Shown piece after piece: positions 44,371 to 54,178 of a stretch of DNA of 64,000 bases. The stretch spans positions 62,001 through 126,000 of the forward strand of contig JALIZF010001858.1 of NCBI GenBank assembly GCA_029948255.1. The letters are read 5' to 3'. The position numbers were made by a program, and so were the translations under genes. Within the stretch, counting starts at the first letter, position 1, and each line of letters starts with the position of its first letter. The notes under the pieces are model-generated. The model did not search any database. It saw only the letters and a program-made list of their open reading frames with translations, and was not told where the DNA came from. The stretch comes from Telmatactis stephensoni (Eukaryota; Cnidaria; Anthozoa; Actiniaria; Isophelliidae).

Positions 44371-46578
44371 ATGATGAAGCTGTTTGAAATTTCAACATTG
44401 TACTTAGGTTTAGCTTTCATTCTATTCACTGCATATACAACTGAGTGTAGCACCAATTCGTCTGTTAACACAACTATGAATGACACTATACAAGAAGGTA
44501 AGAATATTGTTTTACATTGATTTTGATTGTAAAACCTTGAAAATAGATGGAGAGTAAACCTTGTATTGAAGTCAAGATCAAAAGCTAAGCATCAAAACAG
44601 AGGATATTAGGGTCTGCAAGGAAGCTAGATGAAATGTACCTGGGTACCTTGGAATTTTTTCCAACTTTTTCCACAACCCGGTTATCGAATGTTAAGATAT
44701 CATAAAATTCATGTCACAGTAATATCTGAACATTTTACGTGTTATACTAAAGAACCAGAAAACGCGCGCGCGTGCTGTGTGCAGATTTATAATTCATTAT
44801 TTTAGACTTTCGATTTTAATTACCAATGTTTAAATTTTTTTTTTATACTTTTGTAAGTGTAGATATATGTTTATTAACTATACAATAAAGACATTATTAT
44901 TATTACTATTATTAGATCACTCGGGGATTGATCAGAACACGAGAGAAGTGTTAAGAGAAGCAAGAGGCGTAGCCGGGTGCTTCTCAACGCTTCTCGGGTG
45001 TTAATCAATCCCCGCGCACTCTAAATTTGCACCCAGCACAGCGGGCAAGGTTTCTATTTCTTTTATAAAATACAACTTTGTTTTCAAGCATATTCAGAAT
45101 TCATTTACACTGACCAAAAATTTGAAAAGTGCGCGCGCGCGTGCTGTGTGCAGATTTAGAGTTCGAAGTATACGCGTCCTTCGACCAATGAGAGCGCGCG
45201 TTATATGACGATTATTTTATACTTTTCCTATGGTGTCTTCATGTATCCAATAGAAAATGGTTACATTAGTACAAATAAAGTAGCTATAAACTTGTAACTC
45301 TAGCTATTTGATCAAAAAATTAGTTTCTAGTAAAAAAATATCAATAATGTACCAATTTATGGATTGTGTTTGAAGGTGATTACTGATAAGCCAAAATGAG
45401 TTATAAACTTTATTCATTTATTCATTCATTCATTCATCCATTACTATTATTATTGTTATTATTTTTTGCTAGAAGAGAAGCAAACTCAAGAACCCCTTTC
45501 CGTCCACGTAAAATCAGTCTTGGTTGCATTGGTCGTCTTTGCCTTTGTTACCTCCACTTTCAGCAATGGTCTCATTATTCACGTTATTCGAACAAACTCT
45601 CGTATGCAAACAACCACCAACTATTTCATCTTAAACATGGCATGTTCTGACCTTTTGGCCTCTACAGTAGCCTTACCTTCTACTGTGAAATATATATACT
45701 TTGGACAAGTCTGGATTGATGGAACATTAGGAACTGTATTATGCAAACTAACTCACACGTTTCAATATGTGGGGATGTGCTGCTCCATCTTCAGCCTGGT
45801 TGCTATTACAATCGATCGGTACATAGCAGTTTGTCATCCTTTAAAACACATGAAGTATTCTTCATGGACACGATATGTTTTGCCTGTTGTCTGGATAGCG
45901 TCCATTGGATTACCGATTTGTTTAGCTTTCGATGCATACACAGTTATTAAAAGTTCTGATCATATTCCTGGTCAAGTAATTTGTGATTTCTCAAATACTG
46001 GAACTTTAAGTATCATTGTTATTGGGGTATCTTTTCTAATACCAAATATTATCATAATAACGTTATATTCCATTATAATGCACAGTCTTTGGACAAGACA
46101 TGTACCTGGCGAGCAGCAAAACAATTCGGCACATCAGACTGCAAAAAAAGTCAATCGTATGGTGATTTGTGCCATCATAACGTTTGAGATCTGCTGGACA
46201 CCATTCCTGTTTTTACAACTGCTGTATTATATAATTGGTGAAGCAGTGATGAATATACCAGGCATCGGTTTTCATTCCTTTCCTATATTACAAATAATGA
46301 TGATTTTAAATGGACTTTTGAATATGATGACCTATGCTGTTTTCAGCCAGAATTTCAGAGAAGCATTCAAGAATGCTCTCCACTTTAAAGGTCTGTCACG
46401 GCTGAGCGTTGGCAGAAATCAAAGAAACGCTTTTGTTGTGCAACCATTGGACGCACAAACAACACCAGTAGATGCTGGGGTGGCTCTCACTGCATTTAAA
46501 GCCCAAGACACAATTCAGATCAAAACTGAAAAACCAGATACACATTCAGCGTCCTTGCCTGCAGATGCTTCACATTGA
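44371..46578 (+). CDS. GPCR cluster gene F: signal-peptide exon plus 7TM exon
   Basis: Exon 1 (44371-44497) encodes a hydrophobic leader (MMKLFEISTLYLGLAFILFT) and a Ser/Thr/Asn-rich segment with several N-glycosylation sites. A phase-1 intron of 975 bp leads to exon 2 (45473-46578), for a product of about 411 residues. TM1 is FSNGLIIHVIRTNSRM and TM2 NYFILNMACSDLLA. The TM3 Cys is in GTVLCKL, TM3 ends TIDRYIAVCHP (canonical DRY), and the ECL2 Cys is in VICDFS. TM6 is EICWTPF, and TM7 is GLLNMMTYAVFSQNFREAF, again without the NPxxY Pro. The long Ser/Thr tail ends ASH. It is the divergent, opposite-strand member of the cluster and resembles neuropeptide receptors. A decayed relative of its first exon lies at 39011. 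Confidence 0.92.
44760..45200. repeat. Nested inverted repeats with (GC)n-rich cores in gene F intron
   Basis: GGGGATTGATCAGAACACG pairs with GGGTGTTAATCAATCCCC. TGCTGTGTGCAGATTTAGAG pairs with CTCTAAATTTGCACCCAGCA. GCGCGCGCGTGCTGTGTGCA occurs twice, at 44763 and 45129. A (TTA)n run sits at 44895-44920. It looks like an inserted foldback element split by a second insertion. Confidence 0.6.
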
Positions 46579-47300
46579 AAACCACTAGATAACGTGTGAG
46601 ACGGCTGTGGTGCAGGCTAAGGTCTCAATCAAACGAGAACGCCAAGTCCGCGTTTAACGTGAGCGTGCTCTTCGTGTTTGAATACCACTCCACGCAATCC
46701 AACGCAAGTCCATAGTACCAAGGCCATGCCTTTGTTCATTGGCTTGGGCTCAGTGTGTAGAACAATTTATGGTTGCTTCCACAAAAAACGCGTTTGATTA
46801 AATATCACCAAAGTCAATGGCGATAGAGCTACAACATGCAATGACTTTACAATCTGGAGTAATCAAAAACGTAGGAAACAGCAATATTGAAATTAAAACT
46901 CATGGATATGCGCTTTTTAAGAAAAAGTACAGTAAGAACCTCAAAAAGGACATTTTAATTTCAAAACTTGCAAAAACTTTGTTTTTCCAAGATGGCGACT
47001 ATGGTGACATCAATCACAAGAGTCGGCCGATCAGAGCACGTTATATATATGGAAAAAACTTGAGACTTGATGCCAAGGAGTATGCTTGGGATTTAACTCA
47101 GTGACTACCTCTTTAGTGTGCAGTACTGTGTTTATTTACAAAATCATTGCGATGCTTACATCTTATTTACAACTTCGGTACTTTTAGTGGTATCATGAAC
47201 TCACAACATCAATAAAATGATAACCAATAAATACATATATAAATAAATACAATAATACAGGTTTTCTTCCCGAGGGGAGGGTCTACATTGTGAAGTTCTT
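46579..47300. other. Intergenic after gene F, possible weak MITE
   Basis: Around 46625-46803, TCAATCAAACGAGAACGC and AACGCGTTTGATTAA pair as short inverted ends. The 95-residue frame at 46817-47104 has no recognisable domain and is not called as a gene. Confidence 0.4.
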
Positions 47301-47524
47301 TAAGCCAGTGCTACACGGACGATTATTTGCTTGCAAAGGCGACACGATTTTTTGACATCACCAGCGTTACTGTTTCATACACCACACATTTGTTTAATGT
47401 CGCACCGCCTTTATTCCGAGCGTTTGCTGCCAGCACTTCTCGCTCGTGTAGGTACCACGTCGGTGATTTAAAAACATCGCACCACCTGTGCAAGCAAAAG
47501 ATCGCTCGTGTAGCCGCGACTTTA
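47301..47524. mobile_element. MITE with GTGCTACACGGACGAT ends
   Basis: TAAGCCAGTGCTACACGGAC and the right end CTCGTGTAGCCGCGACTTTA are inverted with mismatches. GATTATTTGCTTGCA pairs with TGCAAGCAAAAGATC. About 224 bp. Confidence 0.75.
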
Positions 47525-47659
47525 TTTAGGTTACAAGTGCTCACGGTAATATATGTACCTTAAGTATATACACAGAATTTAATCGATAAGAAATAGTAAC
47601 AGATATTCTACTGATGTTACTAGGAATATTTATCTTACGACTAAAATAATATATCTTAT

Positions 47660-47990
47660 AACACGTATTTGGACCTGCACGTACTCTTATTAAAATAAAC
47701 TTTAGAAATAGTCACGTAACATGGCACATACGTTTTTTGGAGGGTTGTCCGGAAGCACCCATATCAGGACCGGACCAGGACGCGCGCGCGTCTAAAAATA
47801 GAAATAAAATGCTCGAAAAGAGTTATAGGATAACATGTTATTGTCCGAGTTAGATCGGGCCTGGTGCGGGCAGGAAAATATTTGGATCATTCATTCTTTA
47901 CGAACCTAACTGAGCTCGCTCCGTATCATATAATGACCTCGAGCCAAATATTTTCCTGTCCAGCCCTGCCACTCAGTCAGTATATAAGTG
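47660..47990 (+). repeat. Dispersed repeat R2, copy 1
   Basis: Aligns with 60180-60505: CGTATTTGGACC, GAAATAGTCACGTAAC, CCGGACCAGGACGCGCGCG, GTTAGATCGGGC, AATATTTTCCTGTCC and CACTCAGTCA recur in order with about 75-80 percent similarity. The class is unknown. Confidence 0.75.
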
Positions 47991-48059
47991 CATTAGTACT
48001 TATCTTCAAATAACAATTAATATAGATTATACGGTCGACCCCTGTTGAGCTCGACCTTG

Positions 48060-48255
48060 GTTGGTTGGTTGGTTGATCGGTCGGTTGGTCGGTTAGTTGG
48101 TTGGTTGGTTGGTTGATTGGTTGGTTGGTTGGTTGGTTGGTTGGTTGGTCGGTTAGTTGGTTGGTTGGTCGGTTGGTTGGTTGGTTGATCTGTTGGTTAA
48201 TCTGTTGGTTGGTTGGTTGGTTGGTTGGTTGGTTGGTTGGTTGGTTGGTTGGTTA
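48060..48255. repeat. (GGTT/GGTC)n microsatellite
   Basis: About 48 tetranucleotide units, same motif as 4079-4165. It ends about 70 bp from the LGR stop codon and opens a W/G/V-rich false frame. Confidence 0.95.
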
Positions 48256-48321
48256 TCTATTAGTTTGCCGAGTCTTCAGCTGACCTTGGGACACTTACAG
48301 ATTCACAGATTCAAACAACTA

Positions 48322-51300
48322 TTACTTGTTGCCACTCATAGCCATCGAATTATTTGTTTTGTCGATAGATGAATCCCCTTGTGGCCAAACCTTACCAGTA
48401 CACCTATACACAATGTTCCTGTACTCTTTTTTGAACAAAGAATGCCTAAAGGCGTACAAGAATGGATCAAGTAAGGCATTGATGTTCAGACATGTTACAG
48501 GCAACCACTGACCTATGATGATCTTAAACATAGTGGACTGAAAAGCATCTCCACTGAAATCAAAGGGATTGTCATCGTACTCAGAACACACTGAGACAAT
48601 GAGGATCAGAATGATGGGAATGGCAAAAAATACAAACTTGGTTACGATAAACGAGGCAATTTTGCGTGCCAGAGAAACCTCTTTCTTTACACCAGCAGCG
48701 TTGCCAGTATTTTTCTTAACAAAGTGAAATATCTTAGAGTAAAGTGGAATGTTAAGAAAATAAATGACAACAATCAGAAGCAGCATTGCAATGAGAACCA
48801 CTGAAGAACTGGACTGATACTTTACGTCATAGCTTAGTGGTGCGCATGCGCGTTTGATATTATACCGCAGACCTGCGACCCCAAATATGGGAAGAATTGC
48901 AAAAGCAATGGCAGCGCTCCAGGCGAAGGCTAGTGACAATAAAGTTGCCTTCATGGTAAGCTTACGGTTTGAAGTAGTGCAGAAGATCACTGCAATGTAA
49001 CGCTCGATGGTTAGTATGGAGGATATCAGAACAGATATTAACTGACCAGAAATAAAAATTGGTCCTGTGCTGGGTCTTAACTTTTGGCCTGTCCACATAA
49101 GCTCCTCTAGGATGGCATTGATTTCCTTAATATTGACTTCTGCAACTGATATGGAGTAAATACCTACACCTATGTCAATCACTGTCATATTAAGGATGAG
49201 GAAAAATGCGGGAATACGCCTTAGTTTTTTACGCGAGATGATCATTAGCAAGACAAATAGATTAAATAGGATCGTAAAGGGGCTAATAACATATTCTAAG
49301 TAAAAGAGGTATTGTGGCAAAGTGTCTTTTGCTTGGAAGAACGGCATAACAAGCTGTCGAAACTCGCACTCTGTTTCCTTCACACACATGCATTCTGGGA
49401 TAAACCTATGAGACAGAAATCTCTTTGGATCGGTTTTACCAATTTCCATGTATTTGTACTCATGGAATCTTAAACGGCAGTTCTCTGCAGCTTTCTTCCT
49501 GGCCGTGTCATTGAAAACATTTTGGGGCCTGACCAGGGTACAGTTGATGCAGAATTTACACCATGTCACCCCAGTAATTTCCATGAGACTTGGCACCTCG
49601 AGAAGCATTTGATTAGGCACCCAGAAGATTGCTCCTGTGATGTCGATTCTCGTAAGGACTGGCATGTCACTTGATAGATTGGACTGGTTCCAATTGTGGA
49701 GGTTATTCATTGAAAGGTTTCTGAATATATAAAGACGATATTATGGAGTTTACAAGCTTAAAGGTTACTGGAATGTAATTGAACAAATTGGAAATTTATG
49801 GATGTTTAGTGCAAGGAAATCTCTAGTTTAAGCATTTAGAGCAATCATGTAATCATTACAACCACATTTTACTCGAATATAATTTACCAAATTGACGGTT
49901 GAGACTGTTTAGTGAGAGGAATTTTCGAGTTTAGGTATGTTGAGCGATCGTGCATGCTATATGTGCTATATGCGGTAATTGTGCAATCGCCGCTACACTG
50001 ATTTGCTAGGACCAAGCTTAATGCATCCAAGGCTGCCGAAATCGACTCAGATTTGCAAATAATTTAGACCAATTGCGTGCTTTTAAAGTCGATGTTGAAC
50101 ACAGCTAATTTCACAGGGGCTATAATGGCTTTAATTGTTTGATAGTTTGACTTACAGAGATGTCAAACTGTACAAGCCTCTAAATGATCCACTTTCGATG
50201 GTATAGATTCTGTTGTACCTGATCGATCTGAAAATAAAATTAAAAGGATTTATTCTGCTGTACCTGATCAGTCTGATAGTGAAATTAAGAGTTCTGCTAA
50301 CGAACTTAATAACCAATCTCAATTTAGTTCATGATGACATCAGTCAGAAGCCGATTACTACAAGCGAACGACTCCCAGTCCCATCGACATTTAATACGTC
50401 TTCCCTGCTGTCACAATGAATCCCTATTGTTTGGTTTCAATCAAAAGGTTGAATTAGTAAATGGAAACCCATTCTTTGATACGCAAAGCGAAGTAATGTC
50501 GCCTTAGATAATCAATGCATGCTTGCATGGGAGGAATATGAATCTAAAAATTAAATGGAAAAAATAGATGAAAACTCAATTTAGGAGTCGTTGTAGTTTG
50601 CGCCTAGTAATGGGTTCCTGGATCAGTAAAATAAACCCAAGAGTCTGGTGTACTTACAGATGTTGTAAAGATGACAGGCCAGAGAAACTGTTGGCAGGTA
50701 TTTCTTTGATACTGTTATGATCAAGAGTTCTAAGGCAAATACAACAGTTGTTCAATTTATATTGGAATATTTATCTATCTTTTTATACGGTGTTACAAAT
50801 TTTCATTCGCCCTTGTTGGAACATTTATTGTGAGATTAGCTAACTTCCATAACTCGAAACCTCCATAACTTGATCAAATCCCTTGGTTTGTTCGCCTTTT
50901 CATATTCTTTAAAGTCCAGATTTTCTTTTTCTTAACCAAATGTTTCATTAGTCCTTCGGGTCAGTGGTAGATGAATGATAAGAACTAGGCTACTATTACT
51001 CTAGACTATATTTTCCCCCTTTGGATCAACGGACGCCCCAAGCACACCAGCATCGGTTTATGTACTTATCAGAATAAAAAAATATGAAGAAAAAATGGAA
51101 GCATGATAAATATAAACAGTGATAAACTTACAATGATGAAATACTGGTGTAGTTCTTTAGAATCTCTACTGGGATCCTTGTCAGACCACTGTTAGAGAAA
51201 TCCCTTCAAAGGCAAAAAAGAAAAAAGGCAAAGGCTAATGTTTTACTTCGAAATCGCGGGGAGTGGTTACCCAGTCTCCCGAGCCAGAGGCTCATGTATC

Positions 51301-54178
51301 AAGCGTTCGCAGGTGCGCCCTCTACCCCCTCTCTCCATCAGTGCTCCGTTTTAAGTGTATTTAAAGCTATAATTAAAGCTACACGGAAAGGAAAGAAGTC
51401 GAAACAAGGATGTGAAGTCACTGGGGATCGAACTCGGGACCTCTCGCACCGAAGGCCGCGCACTAACCAACTGTGCCATCCTTGCTCCTAGGTACAAGTA
51501 GCATTAAAAAAGAATATCAAAGAAAAGAGAAAAAGTGTCTATTTTTCAGGAAAAGTCAATATTATCCGTGTTTTGGTATCAGTGCTACAAATGCATGTGT
51601 TCCTAGAGATACTAAAGACATCGAGATAATTCTTCAAGTTTAACCATGTTTTTATGACAGCTTCATATAAGAACAGGTAATGGAATTGCATTGTAGCATA
51701 AAGTCACGGTACAACATGCTCTGAAACGATTTTCGCAATGGCGTTGCAAAAACGTTGCATGGATGGTAAAAACGCAAAAAGGTAAAGGCAATTTATTTTA
51801 CTTCGAAGCGCGGGAAGTGGGTTAATTACCCAATTCTCCCGAGCCAGGGGTTCGTGTATAAAGCGTTCGTAGTGTGCGCCCTTTACCCCTGTCTCCATCA
51901 GTGCTCCGTTTTAAGGGTATTTAAAGCTAATTAAAGCTACACGGAATGAAAAGAAGTCGAAACAAGGATGTGAGGTCAATGGCAATCGAACTCGGACCTC
52001 TTGCATCGAAGGCCGCGCACTAACCAACTTTGCCATCCATGCTCCATTGTAGCTTCAACGTTTTCAAAAAAAACTAAGTTTGACTATTGAGAACTTTACA
52101 ACAAATGTTCGATTCACCTCGAACTGACGTAATGGCCTATACGTAATGTGCCACAGGACACCCAAACCGAAAAACATTATTTTCACTTTATTGTGCTGAG
52201 GATTTATTGTACAGAAATAAAAGTTCGGTTTTCGAAATCAGCACCCTTTTACGACATGTTAAAACTCTATCGTCCACTTCAAGGCATCCTTACATGGTCG
52301 TTCATTTGCATGTAAAATTTTATGCACGTATTGTAATTAGAATTGAAGTGGGTTGTATAGCTAGATCTGTAACAATAAATACGGTAGTAACTCTATAACA
52401 GCTGAAGAATTGCACAACGAGAGCAATCAGAGTCCAGAACGCGACGAAACATTTTAAATTGTTATGTGCATTATAGAGTAATTCAGCCAATTAGAAGACA
52501 ACGTCACATCAATTTAAACTTGGATTATCAAAGTTGAGTCCTTTCAGACTACCTTGTTACATGACTTTTTTGCGCAAGGTTAATTTTGCGATCGTGGAAG
52601 TCGTATAGTTTGCATTACTTTAATTTCGCAATTTCACGATCAAGGTTACAAAAGAGTTTTTTTCTTGTACCAATACTAGTTATGTCCTACTTTGTCTTGA
52701 AATCGATGCCAGTTTTAGGACCGTACTAAGGAGTGGAGAAAGAAGAAACTAGAGCTGATGAAGGCCAAGAAATGGTTCATGTATCAGAATAGTCTGACTG
52801 AACAATAAACATTGTATTGACACTAAATAATACTTTCTTACAAAATGCAAGTCTTGACATTTTAGCATTATTTTATGTTTGCGACACTTAGATTTAATTT
52901 GTTTTTTTTTTGTTTGTTTGCTGTCTGCCACCTTTACCATGTAGAGGGCAAATATTTACTCAGTTATATACATATCGATCATCCGAGACTCACATGCAGC
53001 CAGTTTTTTCATTGTTTTATATTTTTGTAATCATTTTAATTTTCTTTTGCTAATAGTAGTATTTTTTGGTGTAATTAGTTTCTTTTATTTGTTTGTTGTT
53101 GTCATAGTTACCCTAATTATATTAGATGCTTTTTGACGTACAGTGCACTAAAGTAATAACGCGTGGCATGCGGTAGGTTTGAAGACTTAATTGACCTCAT
53201 TTTTAATGAAAATCGATTCTAGCCTGCATTACGCAAAAGAAAAGAAAAGAAAAAGGAAAAAATAAAGGAAAGATAAAAAGAAAAGAATAGATTTCCAATA
53301 AAAGAATAGATTTCCAATAAAAGAAAAGAAAAGGAAGAAAAAGAAAAGAAAAAGGAAAAAGAAAAGTAAGAAAAAGCACAAGAAAACAGGACAAGATTTA
53401 AAAAAAAGAAAAATAGAATAGAAAAGGGAGTAACAAATGGAAAAACATATTTTTTGATGATACAGAAATCGACTCTGGCAAAGTAAAAAAACCTGGCAAG
53501 TAAACATTTCTTATCTGTGTAAAACAAAGAGAAATTTGGCTTTAAAAGCCAAGAGAACAATAGCTTTGAGTAAATGACGTCATTTGCATACAATTCAGAT
53601 GCTAATATACTTGATAATCTCTCTATTTTGAATATAAATAAAATGTTGCTGTGTGATTATAGGAGCCATATAGCTAAGTTCAACCGAGTTTCAAGTCATT
53701 TTCAAATTTCATCGTCGTCCCACTTTAAATTTTCGCTTTGTAGCAACCGTAACAGTTTTGAACAAATTCATAAACATAAATAATTTTCTCTTCCACTCGC
53801 AACTTAGTAACATCTATCTCTTCTTTATAGCAAATTTGGGTCATTTCAGCTGAAGAGAAATTTTTTAAACAATTTATTTACATATATATGTTAGACTTGA
53901 TATTTACATTTTAGATATAAATTACAACTGGTTCACAAAATTTCATTGAGATTTCGTTGTTCTTGTACTCACAATTCATCAATGTCGTTTGGAAGATTGA
54001 GTTTTGTATCGTTTTCGTTCACTTGACATCTCACAACCAGCTTGCCAAGTATTCGTCGACAACTACAAACGTCTGCACAGGAAGAATTCAAAGAGACGTT
54101 GAAAGCTGCTTCTGCAACTGGAAAAATGAGAAGGAATGCCAAAGGAGCGATTCCAAAGAACCTTGCTTTTGCGTTCAT
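48322..54178 (-). CDS. Leucine-rich-repeat GPCR (LGR-type), five exons
   Basis: Exons 54178-53973, 51203-51132, 50729-50658, 50227-50156 and 49720-48322 join in one phase (two bases, then one), giving 606 residues. Exon 1 encodes a signal peptide (FFGIAPLAFLLIFPVAEA) and an LRR N-cap (CADVCSCRRILGKLVVRC). The next three exons are exactly 72 bp, each one LRR: DFSNSGLTRIPVEIL, TLDHNSIKEIPANSF and SIRYNRIYTIESGSF. The last exon has a fourth LRR (NLSMNNLHNW), a Cys-rich hinge, and the 7TM domain: FNLFVLLMIISRKKLRR in TM1, SSILTIERYIAVIF in TM3 (ERY), FFAIPIILILIVS in TM6, and NINALLDPFLYAFRHSLF in TM7 (DPFLY). This is the glycoprotein-hormone/relaxin-type receptor plan with an unusually short LRR array. 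The ligand is unknown. Introns carry two SINEs, a GA tract and repeat R1. Confidence 0.9.
51214..51489 (-). mobile_element. tRNA-headed SINE, family b, copy 1, in LGR intron
   Basis: The minus-strand head AGGAGCAAGGATGGCACAGT followed by TGGTTAGTGCGCGGCC is A-box-like, and GGTCCCGAGTTCGATCCC is B-box-like. The body contains TAAAACGGAGCACTGATGG and GGCTCGGGAGACTGGG. A second copy lies at 51770-52046. It starts about ten bases upstream of the 51203 LRR exon acceptor, so its end may form part of the polypyrimidine region. Confidence 0.85.
51770..52046 (-). mobile_element. tRNA-headed SINE, family b, copy 2, in LGR intron
   Basis: Aligns along its length with 51214-51489 in the same orientation at about 85-90 percent. 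The boxes are slightly decayed (GGTCCGAGTTCGATTGCC). Both end in an A-rich GTAAAA/GCAAAA region. Confidence 0.85.
53229..53440. repeat. (GA/GAAAA)-rich tract in LGR intron 1
   Basis: Purine-rich AAAAGAAAAGAAAAAGG repeats, including a duplicated AATAGATTTCCAATAAAAG. It produces false Phe/Ser/Leu-rich frames on the minus strand. Confidence 0.9.
53547..53729 (+). repeat. Dispersed repeat R1, copy 2
   Basis: Same sequence as 19369-19560, with small deletions around the TTGATCTCTCTTTTATG stretch. It lies in LGR intron 1. Confidence 0.85.

Noticed and set aside
46817..47104. 95-residue frame after gene F
   Set aside because: No domain, no splice signals, and near the end of a probable MITE; could not be supported.
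48101..48372. Trp/Gly/Val-rich frames
   Set aside because: Translation of the (GGTT)n array; partly antisense to the LGR gene end.
51214..52046. Functional tRNA genes suggested by A- and B-box sequences
   Set aside because: No cloverleaf closes; both copies continue into the same long body, so they are SINEs.
53203..53593. Phe/Ser/Leu-rich minus-strand frames
   Set aside because: Translation of the GA-rich tract inside LGR intron 1.
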